From positions 372,001 through 436,000 of the forward strand of contig CAXXKZ010000011.1 in the NCBI GenBank assembly GCA_963665545.2: a stretch of DNA of 64,000 nucleotides, given 5' to 3'. The DNA is from G963665545 sp963665545. Its GTDB lineage: Bacteria; Pseudomonadota; Gammaproteobacteria; Xanthomonadales; SZUA-36. The translations under genes were made by a program, and so were the position numbers. Below the pieces are notes generated by a model, which made no database searches, was not told the origin of the DNA, and saw nothing but the letters and a program-made list of their open reading frames with translations. Shown here in pieces: positions 8,298-18,205 of this stretch (position 1 is its first letter; each line of letters begins with the position of its first letter).

Positions 8298-10403
8298 CTA
8301 CCAATCGAAGCGTACGTTCAGCCCTATGGTTCGCGGGCGGAGCCGTGTAGCCACATCCTCGAAACCGGGCTGGAAGCCGTGGCCGGTCACCATGCCGTCT
8401 TCATCGAACAGGTTATTGACGAACAGGTAGGCGCCCCATTTGCCAGACTCAATGCCGACGCGCAGCCGGCCTTGAGTGATTTTGTCGCCTTCGGTGGTGA
8501 TCGAGCCGAAATTCAATGTTCGCTCGCTGGTGTGCTGGATCGAGAAGTAGCCCACGCCGTAGAAACCGCGGCTCCCGATCGGCCTGCGGTAGCTGGCAAA
8601 TCCGGTCAACGTCAGCGCCGGGAATCCCTGAATCCGCTGACCATCGGCGATGACGATGCCGGCGATGTCGAAAACATCTTCTTTGTATTCGGATTCATTG
8701 ATATTACCGCTCAAACCGATTTCGAGCCCTTCGGTCGGAACTCCGGTAATACTGAAGTCCAGCCCGATTGCAGCTGCCTTGCCGGCATTGATAATCGCCC
8801 CGAGTGCGCCGGGGATGACGCTGATCACGGTCTGGAGATTTTTCCAGTCTATGTAGTAGACGGCGGCTTCCAATACCACACGCCCGTCTGCGAGCTGCGT
8901 CTTTGTGCCGATCTCGTAACTCCAGGCGGTTTCCGGATCTGCGCCGGGTCCGATATCAAGGCCTAACAGGTCGGCAATGAACAAGGAAATACCGGGCTGC
9001 TGGAAACCACTGCGAAAACCCTTGGCGGCGTTGGCGTAGACCAGCACATTTTCGTTCGGCCGCCAGGCCAGGTTGAAGCGCGGATTCGTTGTGGAGTACT
9101 TTTCCTCAAAGGCGACCGTCGCAAAGATGAGCTCAAAGGTGTCCGGGTCGAAGCCGGCCACTACCGTATCGTCCCGGTTGCGGGTATCCTCAAACTGACG
9201 CAGACCGATGGTGCCTTCCAACTGATCGGTAAATGCGTAGGTCAGCTCGCCGAACAGTGCCCAGGATTCGGATTTCGTGTCCTGCGTCGTGGGCGGAAAG
9301 GGCGGCACGGTGAAGAGAAATCCCGTCGTCAGATCACGATAGTAGCCACCGGCTGTCCAGGACAAGCGGCCTTCGCCAACGGAGTTGAAGCGCAGCTCCT
9401 GCGCAAAGGTATCTGCCGGGCGCAGCACTTCGAAGAACCCGGAAGTCTCCGATTCGGAATCCATGTACGAGGTCGAGCTGACGATGTCGAAATATTTCGA
9501 ATTGATCGTCAGCAGCGCGCTGAAAAGGTCATAATCAAACGTGCTGGGTTGCAGGATGTCCGGCACGAACGACCCCAGGTATTCACGCTCGCTATTGCCC
9601 GAAGGCGATGAGCCGGTATCGCTTCTGTAGGCCCAGGCGCCGAGCACGAGTTCCACGGAGTCAGTCGGCGCCCAGCGCAGTTTCGCGCGGAAAGTATCTA
9701 TTTCCCGATCATTGACATCTTTCAGCCCGGCGACAGGCTCATCGAGCCAGCCGTCGAAATCCTCGGTCGTGCCGACCAGCCGCAAGGCGAGCTGATCGTC
9801 GACCAGCGGAATGTTCACCAACGCTTTTGCACCGTAATTTTCGCCGCCATCCTTGGTGCCGGAGCCGGTCAGGTCCACTTTGCCGTGAAACTCGTTGAAT
9901 TCAGGGTCATTGGTCAGTATCCTTACCGTTCCACCCAATGAGCTTGCCCCGTAGAGGGTGCCCTGGGGCCCGCGCAACACCTCGATACGCTCGAGGTCGA
10001 AAGTCCGCACATCCGGAACAAGGGGCACGCCGATGTAATTGAATGGCACCTCATCGAGGTAATAGCCGACCGGACTATCGCCAAACAGAGAAGATATGCC
10101 GCGAATCGCAATCACCTGATCCCCGTTCGATGAATCCACGATGCTGGTACCGGGCGCCGCTGCCAGAAAATCACCCAACTGGCTGGCGCCGATCCTCTCC
10201 AACATGGTGCCAGTAAAGGCTGATACCGATATCGGCGTGTCCAGAATGGCCTGCTCGCGCTTGAGGGCGGTAACGATCACTTCCTCAATCGCAGGTCTGT
10301 CGGCGATTTCCGACTGCGCCAAGGCATTGACCGCAAACGCTGCTGCAATCGCAGTCGCCACTCGCTTGAAAAAGTAAAATCCCTTTGGCCTGATTTGATT
10401 CAT
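8298..10403 (-). CDS. TonB-dependent receptor
   Basis: Start ATG 10403 is preferred because GGAG precedes it by eight bases and a signal peptide follows, ending at AVNALAQS. The TonB box/plug begins EEVIVTALKREQAILDTPIS. The plug contains DQVIAIRGISSLFGDSPVGYYLDEVP and FDLERIEVLRGPQGTLYGASSLGGTVRI, both hallmark motifs. The 701-residue beta-barrel ends NVRFDW with a terminal aromatic, as required for outer-membrane insertion. GST is downstream and a TetR regulator diverges upstream. The substrate is unknown; the neighbourhood suggests a small organic or peptide ligand. Confidence 0.93.
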   Translation of the reverse strand: MNQIRPKGFYFFKRVATAIAAAFAVNALAQSEIADRPAIEEVIVTALKREQAILDTPISVSAFTGTMLERIGASQLGDFLAAAPGTSIVDSSNGDQVIAIRGISSLFGDSPVGYYLDEVPFNYIGVPLVPDVRTFDLERIEVLRGPQGTLYGASSLGGTVRILTNDPEFNEFHGKVDLTGSGTKDGGENYGAKALVNIPLVDDQLALRLVGTTEDFDGWLDEPVAGLKDVNDREIDTFRAKLRWAPTDSVELVLGAWAYRSDTGSSPSGNSEREYLGSFVPDILQPSTFDYDLFSALLTINSKYFDIVSSTSYMDSESETSGFFEVLRPADTFAQELRFNSVGEGRLSWTAGGYYRDLTTGFLFTVPPFPPTTQDTKSESWALFGELTYAFTDQLEGTIGLRQFEDTRNRDDTVVAGFDPDTFELIFATVAFEEKYSTTNPRFNLAWRPNENVLVYANAAKGFRSGFQQPGISLFIADLLGLDIGPGADPETAWSYEIGTKTQLADGRVVLEAAVYYIDWKNLQTVISVIPGALGAIINAGKAAAIGLDFSITGVPTEGLEIGLSGNINESEYKEDVFDIAGIVIADGQRIQGFPALTLTGFASYRRPIGSRGFYGVGYFSIQHTSERTLNFGSITTEGDKITQGRLRVGIESGKWGAYLFVNNLFDEDGMVTGHGFQPGFEDVATRLRPRTIGLNVRFDW

Positions 10404-10682
10404 TGCTCGTGCTCCGATGAAGGGTTCCTCTGACGCAGCGCGTGTGAAATCGCGACCAATTGCATCCGGGTCAACAGGCTCGACTTCAATTCCATTTCGC
10501 GCCAGCAGAATTGAGATACGCCCCGCGTGTGGGGGCAAATCTTGGTGGCGTACAACCCCATGTAGAAATCAACTGCGTTCCAACTTTGTGTGAAATCTTC
10601 TGATTAATAGAGAATACTTGTTCTTTATTTCTTTTTCAACCAAAATGTGACCTGCACAATAATCACGGGAGTCATTGAGGTC

Positions 10683-11312
10683 ATGCCGAAGAGAGACCAG
10701 GCATTCATGCAGCAGCAAAGGGAGCGCATCCTCGATGCCGCATATCATTGTTTTGAGAGGAAAGGGTTCCGGGATACCTCAATCCGCAATATCTGTCATG
10801 AGGCCAAACTGAGTATTGGCGCAGTGTATGTGCATTTTGAAAACAGGGACGAAATCGTCGCGGCGGTCTGTAAGCGCATAACCAGCGCAACGACCACCAG
10901 GACAGCCATGGACTGTTCAGTAGTTGAATTCGTGGATTACCTGGCCAAACTACTGATCGACTGCAACTCAAGTCCGTCGATCACGGAACTAAACCAGCAA
11001 TTGGTGGCCGACGCGTTTTTCAATGAGGACATCGCGGAGACCTACCGGGAATTGATGGGAATCAACTCTGACTGGCTGCGAGAGCATGTGGAACAATTTC
11101 GCGATGCCGGTGAAATCGAGATGCCGTACGATCTCGATACCACGGTACACGGTCTGGCCGCTTACCTGGCGGGGCTGAGTCTGCGAATGAATTTTCAGAG
11201 CCCGCAGTGCCACCAGTCCACGGTGGATCAAATGCAGTTTATTGTCGCTCAGTTGATTGGCATACCACTTGAGTCCGTTTCACAAACTGATTTGCAACTC
11301 AAGGCGGTGTGA
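10683..11312 (+). CDS. TetR/AcrR-family transcriptional regulator
   Basis: Start ATG 10683 follows a GAGG site. The N-terminal helix-turn-helix reads RERILDAAYHCFERKGFRDTSIRNICHEAKLS, with GAVYVHFENRDEIVAAV completing the domain. The C-terminal ligand domain is diverse, as usual. The gene diverges from the TonB receptor-GST pair across about 280 bases, so it probably represses that pair and itself in response to a small ligand. No confident operator dyad was picked out in the spacer. Confidence 0.9.
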   Translation: MPKRDQAFMQQQRERILDAAYHCFERKGFRDTSIRNICHEAKLSIGAVYVHFENRDEIVAAVCKRITSATTTRTAMDCSVVEFVDYLAKLLIDCNSSPSITELNQQLVADAFFNEDIAETYRELMGINSDWLREHVEQFRDAGEIEMPYDLDTTVHGLAAYLAGLSLRMNFQSPQCHQSTVDQMQFIVAQLIGIPLESVSQTDLQLKAV

Positions 11313-11581
11313 AATTTTTGGCGTCGGAGTCCGTGAGCGACCTCAAGTCGATGATCCAAGTAGTAGCAACTCCAGTTTTCGTAATTTCGACAACTTCAAC
11401 GGTGATTTGGATGCTCTCACTCACCACTGCCTTAACAGCAATTATTACCTATATCGTGTCCTATACGGCCTATGAGTGGCTCTGTCGCAGGGGTAAAGAA
11501 ATTGTGGCTCATTTGAATGGCTCCGTTAGAAAGCGAGCGCGTCGTGCAATTTCGTGTGATCGGCGCGCTCAGTGGTGTTAG
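11309..11581 (+). CDS. Small hydrophobic protein, possible membrane protein
   Basis: A GTG overlaps the TetR stop and opens a 90-residue frame. Residues about 18-53 are hydrophobic (VVATPVFVISTTSTVIWML and TALTAIITYIVSYTAYEW), enough for one or two membrane helices. The layout vaguely resembles DUF2061 proteins, but this is not secure. It could be a degraded gene. No ribosome site beyond possible coupling to the regulator. Confidence 0.3.
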   Translation: MKFLASESVSDLKSMIQVVATPVFVISTTSTVIWMLSLTTALTAIITYIVSYTAYEWLCRRGKEIVAHLNGSVRKRARRAISCDRRAQWC

Positions 11582-11741
11582 CGAAATGCTACTTCATTGT
11601 GAGCCAATATTTCTGTTCACGCACCAGATAAATCTGTGGATAGGAATAAAAGGGTGATAGCCGGACGCGGACATACAAGAGCATGTCAAGCCGATTCAGG
11701 GTCCCGACCGTGCAAATGTCCGGTTCGTTGAATGGGTATGC

Positions 11742-14036
11742 TTACAAATGCTCAATAAAGTAATTCTTCTTCAGCACAAGGTTATAAGCCCCACTCTTGC
11801 CAAAAAAACCGTGCCCCGAATTCGGATAAGTCATTGTATCGTGCTGGATACCTAGCCGGATCAACGCCTCTGACATTTTGTAATAGTCTTTCTGCGTGCC
11901 GGTATCGTTGAGGCCGCCGGTCATCAGCAGCTTGCCCTTGAGCAGCGGCGCCAGGGGCAGTGCATCGGCCGCGTCATACAGAGCCTTATTGTCCTGCGGC
12001 ATACCCAGATAGACTTCATACAGGGTGAACGCTCGAGAGTCATAGCCGGGCACCTCGGCGATGCCCACCTTGTACAGATCAGGCGCCTGCGTCAGGGCGC
12101 GGAAAGTAAAGTGCCCGCCCCAGGAACCGCCCATGACGCCTACCCGGTCGAGGTCCATGAAGGCATGGCGTTCACCCAGTTGGCGAATGGCGCCGGCATG
12201 ATCGTTGATCTCGAATTGCCCCCAGTTTTTGTACACCACATCGTGGAAGGCCTTGGATCGGCCTGGTGTACCTCGTCCATCGGTGGTCAGGACAATGAAG
12301 CCCAGGTTGGCCAGGGCGCGATTGAAGTTGCCCATGGCGGCCAGGTCGCCCGTGGGCAGCGGAAAATCCATCGTGCGCATCGTCGTCTGGGGACCGGCGT
12401 AAATATACTCGATGACGGGATATTTATTGCCGGCGTCAAAATCATAGGGAAAGAACATCGTCACCCAGATGTCGGTTTCGCCATCGGCGGCCTTGACCAC
12501 ATATTCCCGGGGCGGCACCCAGCCAACCCTTTCAAGCCGGCTGATGTCCGCCTCGCCGAGCGTTCGGACCAGTTCACCATCAGCCCCGCGGAGCACTGTT
12601 TTTGGCGGCGTATCGACGCTTGAAAACGAATCGGTGAAAAATTGCCCTGAGGGAGAGAACTGTACCGCGTGCCGGCCTTTGCCTTCAGTCAGTTGTTCAA
12701 AGCCCTTGCCGTCCAGCCCGACGCGGTAGAGATGGTTGTCGTAAGGGCGCTCGCTATCGCCATGCGCCTGGAAATAAACCCAGCCGCCATGGTCACCAGT
12801 GGCCTGGTCAATTTTCACGATGTTTTGAACCGGAAATTCACCCTTGGTTAATTGCCGCTGCAGCTTGCCGTCGATGTCGTACAGGTACAGGTGAGCCCAG
12901 CCATCGCGTTGCGAGCGGTAGATAAACCCTGATCCGTCAGCCAGCAAATCAAAACCGGTGTTGGTCGCCCAGATGGCCTCGTGCTGGTTGGTCAGGAAGG
13001 TGCCGGATTGCTCGGTCATCAGGATATCGATTTCACCGCGGGTGGCGTCGGCCAAAATAATCTCCACCCGCGTCAGTAAACGGTCATAGCGCGCCAGCAC
13101 GAAGCGGTTGCTGTCGGGTAGCCACACCAATGGCCGGATGTAGTGGTCGGTGGTATCCCCCAAGTCGATCTGCACCGGATTGCCACCGAATACATCCACT
13201 ACAAAAAGCTCGTCCCGGTTGAGCTTGCCGCCCGCTGGAATGGTGATGATGTCATCCACGGTTTCCTCCAGCGGTTTCAGCCACTTGATGGTGGAGATAC
13301 GCGCCATGCCACGGGTGTCTACTTTGGGCACGATCAGTTTCTCACCGCTGGGTGACCAGGGATTCCACATTGCTGATTCGACGTTGTAGTAAAAATCCTG
13401 CTCGCCGTCTTCAGTCAGCATGACGCTGCGCCCGTCGACTGAGGCACGAATGGCGACGTTGCCGTCCTGGGTGGACGCAAACCATTTGAAATCCGGCGAA
13501 ACGGCCTCGTAAGCCAACATGTCACCCAGACCGAACAGTCCCGGTTTGACATAACTTTTCGGGGCACCGCGTTCGGCTTCACTGACCAGGAAGGGAATGA
13601 AAGAGAAGCTGCTGGGGGCGTCCTGCTTGCTTAACTCGTAGCTGTTCAGGTCCAGGCGCCAGCTCTGGCCTTCCAGGGTGAACTGTATCTGGTCCGGACC
13701 AAGAAATGCCAGTTGAGCAAACGGCACGCCTTTTCCCGCAGGCTCGTAGCCGGAGGCCTCGGTCAGAGCGACGCGCAGCCGCGCCACATCGAACAGCGGT
13801 TGCTTGCTGTTCGCCGCCGGGTCGATGACCAGAATCTCCCGGTTCTGCGGGCCGCCCTCGACAATCCAGAACTTGTTGCCATCGGGCATCCAGTTCGGGG
13901 TGACCGTGCCACCCTGCACCAGGCTAGCGAAGTCCATGTAGGCATCGTAGACCGAGTTGTCGCTTTCGTCGGCATAAGCTGTGGCGCCTATGAACAGGCT
14001 CATGATAAAGCCCAAAATAATGGCGCAGGTTTTCAT
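11742..14036 (-). CDS. S9-family prolyl peptidase (DPP IV-like), secreted
   Basis: ATG 14036 has an AGGA site eight bases upstream and starts a signal peptide (MKTCAIILGFIMSLFIGATAYA). An N-terminal beta-propeller precedes a C-terminal alpha/beta hydrolase domain. Catalytic features are Ser in MGGSWGGHFTF, Asp in GGLNDTGTQ and His in NSGHGFFG. The domain order is that of S9 peptidases, which remove dipeptides after proline or cleave oligopeptides. The length of 764 residues fits. It diverges from the S15/CocE hydrolase gene across a 170-base spacer. Periplasmic location is inferred from the signal. Confidence 0.9.
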   Translation of the reverse strand: MKTCAIILGFIMSLFIGATAYADESDNSVYDAYMDFASLVQGGTVTPNWMPDGNKFWIVEGGPQNREILVIDPAANSKQPLFDVARLRVALTEASGYEPAGKGVPFAQLAFLGPDQIQFTLEGQSWRLDLNSYELSKQDAPSSFSFIPFLVSEAERGAPKSYVKPGLFGLGDMLAYEAVSPDFKWFASTQDGNVAIRASVDGRSVMLTEDGEQDFYYNVESAMWNPWSPSGEKLIVPKVDTRGMARISTIKWLKPLEETVDDIITIPAGGKLNRDELFVVDVFGGNPVQIDLGDTTDHYIRPLVWLPDSNRFVLARYDRLLTRVEIILADATRGEIDILMTEQSGTFLTNQHEAIWATNTGFDLLADGSGFIYRSQRDGWAHLYLYDIDGKLQRQLTKGEFPVQNIVKIDQATGDHGGWVYFQAHGDSERPYDNHLYRVGLDGKGFEQLTEGKGRHAVQFSPSGQFFTDSFSSVDTPPKTVLRGADGELVRTLGEADISRLERVGWVPPREYVVKAADGETDIWVTMFFPYDFDAGNKYPVIEYIYAGPQTTMRTMDFPLPTGDLAAMGNFNRALANLGFIVLTTDGRGTPGRSKAFHDVVYKNWGQFEINDHAGAIRQLGERHAFMDLDRVGVMGGSWGGHFTFRALTQAPDLYKVGIAEVPGYDSRAFTLYEVYLGMPQDNKALYDAADALPLAPLLKGKLLMTGGLNDTGTQKDYYKMSEALIRLGIQHDTMTYPNSGHGFFGKSGAYNLVLKKNYFIEHL

Positions 14037-14205
14037 GTTCTGAGTTCCTGTTTTGTTGGCTGACAATAGCGGCTACAACTCATGTGGACGAGGCAACTCG
14101 CGCCTCCCTCAGCAAAATCACGTTGAGGTCAGGTCATCATTCATCGTCTATTGCAAAACGCCTCAGTGACTAAAACTGTGTGACTCGAATCAAGGACTGC
14201 CATTC

Positions 14206-16359
14206 ATGAATGCACTTAAATACCTGTTCCCTATATTATTCGCCACTTTCAGTATCGGTACTGTCGCAGATTCGCACTTGGGGGCCGGCGTGGAAGCGGC
14301 GGCCGGACCGGGCGCGAATTACGACCAAGTGGCCCAGTGGTCTGGTAGCCGGCGTTCCGCCCATTACATCACGATGCGTGATGGCGTGCGCATTGCAGTG
14401 GATGTACTGTTGCCGCAGGAATTCAGCGGCGAGGGTGAGAGGCCCGATAGTTTTCCGGTGATCTTTGAGTACACTCCCTACCATCGTGCTTTCATGAATC
14501 CTCAGAGCGGGGAAATTATCGTCAGTCCACCGCGACAATTTTTCCTGTCGCACGGTTATGCCTATGTTTCGGCCGATTTTCGCGGCACTGGTGCTTCTTT
14601 CGGGTGGATGAATCATCTTTCCGAACCCATTCGCGAAGATGGCCGGGAGATCGTTGACTGGATTGCGGACCAGGCCTGGAGCGACGGTAATGTGGGCATG
14701 TGGGGTGGTTCTTACGTAGGCTGGTCGCAAATGGCCACCGCGTCGAAAAAGCCGGAAGCGCTCAAGGCCATAATTCCCATTCATATCGGCTGGGATACCT
14801 TCATCGGGCGACCGGGCGGCATATACAGCTATGCATTCCTGGAAACCTGGAGTGCGATGGCCTATTCCATCCATCGCAACGAAGTTTTCGGCGCTTTTCC
14901 AATTCCGCCCACTCCCCCTGTCGTGGATGAAGACGGCGACGGCGAACTTGCCGATGAGATTCCGCTCGATGCCGATGGCAGTGGCTGGTTCAGTGATGAC
15001 TACGCCTGGCCAGTGGACCCGCAATCACCGCCGCGTTACGCCGACGGCGCGGCCCGCAAGGACCATGTCTTTTTTAATGCCGTCATGGAACACACCAGGC
15101 ATCCGGATGGCGCCCCCGGGTCATTCGACATCACTCCGGTGATCCGATCGGCGAAATTCTGGGACTCGCCCCGGGTAGGTGATGGAAAGGTATCAGCTGA
15201 TGCCAACTTTGCATTCCTGCCGGATGTGGCTGAGTCAGGTGTCGCCATATACAACTTCGCCGGTTGGTGGGATGCATTTACGCGATCCTCATTGCAGATT
15301 TTTGCCACTCTTCAACACAGCAACCCATCACGCATCGCGGTCTGGCCAATGTATCACCAGGGCCTGTCGCCGGCCGCGGCTGACACGCTGGGAATCGCAG
15401 CACGGGACAGCCTGTATTCGCCCGAATACCTGACCGAGCAATTACGCTGGTATGACTGCTGGCTCAAAGGTATTGATAACGGGATCGATACCGAACCGCC
15501 GGTGCAGATCTATGTGGTCAATGGTGAAGGCTGGCGCGCCGAAAACGAATGGCCGCTGGCGCGCGAGTAGCGTACCCAATTACATCTGGCAGCCGCTGGC
15601 GCGCTGGATGCTGAACGCCCGGAGGAGTCCGGTCAGGATGAGTATTTCGTCAATTTCACCCACAACTCTGGTTGGGGTCCGCCACTTGATACCAAAGGCA
15701 TTGCCGAGATCAATGCACTGCGGCCCAAACCCGCCCCCAGTGCCGATACTTTCTTCCGCAACCGCCAACAGATGATGGGGCTGCCGGAGACTGCACCTTA
15801 TCGAACGGAACAGGATGAACAAAGCCTGGTATATACGACGCTTCCGCTCGAGCAAGATACCGAAGTCACGGGCCACCCCATTGTCCGGGTGTGGGTGTCT
15901 TCCACGGCAGACTATGGCGACCTGTTTTTTTACCTTGAGGATGTGGATGAGCAGGGCAACGCTGTCTTGGTCACCGAGCACGGCCATCGGGCCGGTTTCG
16001 ACAAGCTGGTCAACGACGATGAGCTGATTCCCGATAATCCGGGGCTGGAGGTAAAACCCGACCTGCCCTGGCATGGCTTCAGGCAATCAGACTACACTGA
16101 CCGGGTTTTCGCTGACGGCGCTGTAGTCGAGGTGGTCACCGACTTGCAACCGACCTCATGGCTATTCAAAAAGGGACTCCGGATCCGTCTCAGTATCGCG
16201 GCGGCGGACTGGCCCACATTCCAATTGCATCCAAAACTGGCGCCCAGCAATGATCCTGCAGCTCTGGATACGATTAGCCCAACCATCACGATGCACCGGG
16301 GCGTTAAATATCCTTCGCATGTCGAGTTGCCGATTATTGCGAGGGGACCAAACCCATGA
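14206..16359 (+). pseudogene. S15/CocE-NonD hydrolase interrupted by an in-frame amber codon
   Basis: A signal peptide leads into an S15-type alpha/beta hydrolase: FPVIFEYTPYHRA, SADFRGTGASFG, nucleophile Ser in WGGSYVGWSQ, Asp in FAGWWDAFTR and His in WPMYHQG. At 15568-15570 the frame meets TAG (ENEWPLARE, then stop). The next 263 codons, to 16359, continue in the same frame with the jelly-roll C-terminal domain of X-Pro dipeptidyl-peptidases (VTGHPIVRVWVSSTADYGD). Joined, the 717-residue product has normal domain order. A nonsense mutation, read-through or sequencing error are all possible. The real stop overlaps the next ATG (ATGA), so coupling to the next gene requires read-through. Confidence 0.85.
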
Positions 16360-18155
16360 ACCCAATTCAAGCTCACACTCGCGGCCTAGCGCTCATCGCG
16401 CTGGGGGCTCTCCTCTCCATTACATCTTCGGCTTGTTCTGCACCTGAACCAGGTGGTCTGCCGGAGGCCGAGAATGCCGACGAAATGAAACGCTTGCTGG
16501 CCGAGCGCAATGCTGCGGACAGGATGGTGTTTCCGGACCCCTCGGGGCCCCACAGCATTGGCGTTGTTGATTTCGAACTGGTCGACAACAACCGTGAGGA
16601 GTCCTTCAATCCCGGGCAGCCGCGTCGCATTCCAGTGCGCGCCTGGTTTCCGGCTTCCTCAGTCAGCGGTGAGCCCAGATTGTATGCGACCGAACAGGAA
16701 ATTGAACATGTAATCAAGGGCTTCTCCAGGATCATGCCGCAGAGCAATGAACTGATCGAATCCCGGACAAACGTCCCGACTCATGCCTACGAAAACGCCA
16801 CACCGCTGGATGCAGGCCCGTTGCCAACGGTCATTTTTTCACATGGTGGTTTTGGATTTTTGCAAAGCAACACCACTCTGATGGAGCACCTGGCCAGCCA
16901 CGGTTACCTCGTGCTGTCAATCACCCATCCTTATCTTTCCAGTGGAACCATCCACGAAAATGGTGACATTATCCACGCAGATCAGGCTCTGCTTGACGGC
17001 ATGATCAGTTCAATTGCGGATCCCGATTCCGGCTACATGGATGCCTACATCAGCGACGATCCGGCAGTTCGCCTCGAGGCGCAACTGAGGAACAACGAAA
17101 CTTTTGCGCTGGCGCCTCACTTCCTGATCTGGCAGCAGGATTTCATGCACGTGATCGACCGTCTGGAAGCGGGGGAATTGCCCGAAAAGGCTGGTGGATT
17201 GCTACCCCTGGTGGACATGGGCCGCATTGGCACTTTCGGCATGTCATTCGGCTCGTCCGGTTCAGCGACAGCCCTCAAGGATCATCGCATCAAGGCCACG
17301 GTCAACCTCGATGGTGGTGTATTTGATTCGACGCTCTACGATACCGATATCGGCGTGCCCGTTCTGGTTTTTCATGGCGATAGAAAACTGTCCGTCCCTG
17401 GCCAGGGACCCATGGCACCCCACTCCGAATTTGTTTATGAGGGCCTCGCTACGATGGGTACGCGTGAGGACATTGTACGGATCGAGACCATTGGATCGAC
17501 CCATAAGGCCCATACCGACGCCGCTCTGACGCCGAAGAGTGTGCGGGCGGCCGATCCGGCCGCCCACGCGAGCCTGGGCTCCATCGATGGTTCGCGCATG
17601 GTGCAGATCATGAACGAATTCGTGCGTCGTTGGTTTGACCTCCATTTAAGCGCCAAGGGCGATGGTCTGAACGAGGCATTCCGGGCTGGTTTCCCTGAAG
17701 TCGTCGACGTCGATCTTGGTTATGTTCGTGAGTACGCGGCCAGCAATCCCGAGCCCGGGTTCATGTCGTATACTCATGTTTTTATGATGAACCGGCTGCT
17801 GGCAGCTGATACGGCTACCCAGGCAGCCGTCGCCGCTCTGGACTGCAGATATGTGATGGCGTTTGAATTGACCAATGGTCCCCGGGGCGGAACCCAATGG
17901 TGGCTGGTGAGTTTCGATCCGACTGAAGGCTTATCATTTTCTTTGGAAGCACCGGTATCAACACCTGATTTGACCTATACCGGTGATTACACGCAATACA
18001 TTCGGTTTATGAAACGACTTGCGGCGGGCGCAGCGAACGAAGCCCAGCAGCCCGTAGTGGCATCAGGTGATGAAGGCATCAACGAAATCATCGCCGAGGC
18101 ATTTGCCGCCGGACGAAAAGCGGCACAGATCAAGTCGGTGTTTCCCGATGTATGA
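16356..18155 (+). CDS. Lipoprotein alpha/beta hydrolase with C-terminal SCP2-like domain
   Basis: The 599-residue protein has a lipoprotein signal (LLSITSSAC). The hydrolase domain has TVIFSHGGFGF as oxyanion loop, nucleophile Ser in FGMSFGSSG, Asp in VLVFHGDRK and a His in GSTHKAHTD, resembling PAF-acetylhydrolase-like or dienelactone-type enzymes. Residues about 490-590 (YVMAFELTNGPRGGTQWWLV, then TPDLTYTGDYTQYIRFMKRL) resemble an SCP2 sterol/lipid carrier domain. Such fusions suggest an esterase for lipids held in the C-terminal pocket. The gene starts within the stop of the S15 gene. The substrate is unknown. Confidence 0.75.
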   Translation: MNPIQAHTRGLALIALGALLSITSSACSAPEPGGLPEAENADEMKRLLAERNAADRMVFPDPSGPHSIGVVDFELVDNNREESFNPGQPRRIPVRAWFPASSVSGEPRLYATEQEIEHVIKGFSRIMPQSNELIESRTNVPTHAYENATPLDAGPLPTVIFSHGGFGFLQSNTTLMEHLASHGYLVLSITHPYLSSGTIHENGDIIHADQALLDGMISSIADPDSGYMDAYISDDPAVRLEAQLRNNETFALAPHFLIWQQDFMHVIDRLEAGELPEKAGGLLPLVDMGRIGTFGMSFGSSGSATALKDHRIKATVNLDGGVFDSTLYDTDIGVPVLVFHGDRKLSVPGQGPMAPHSEFVYEGLATMGTREDIVRIETIGSTHKAHTDAALTPKSVRAADPAAHASLGSIDGSRMVQIMNEFVRRWFDLHLSAKGDGLNEAFRAGFPEVVDVDLGYVREYAASNPEPGFMSYTHVFMMNRLLAADTATQAAVAALDCRYVMAFELTNGPRGGTQWWLVSFDPTEGLSFSLEAPVSTPDLTYTGDYTQYIRFMKRLAAGAANEAQQPVVASGDEGINEIIAEAFAAGRKAAQIKSVFPDV

Positions 18156-18205
18156 ATGGATGGGGTCATGCTTGATCGATCCTGCCGAGATCAAGGAGTC
18201 AGAAG

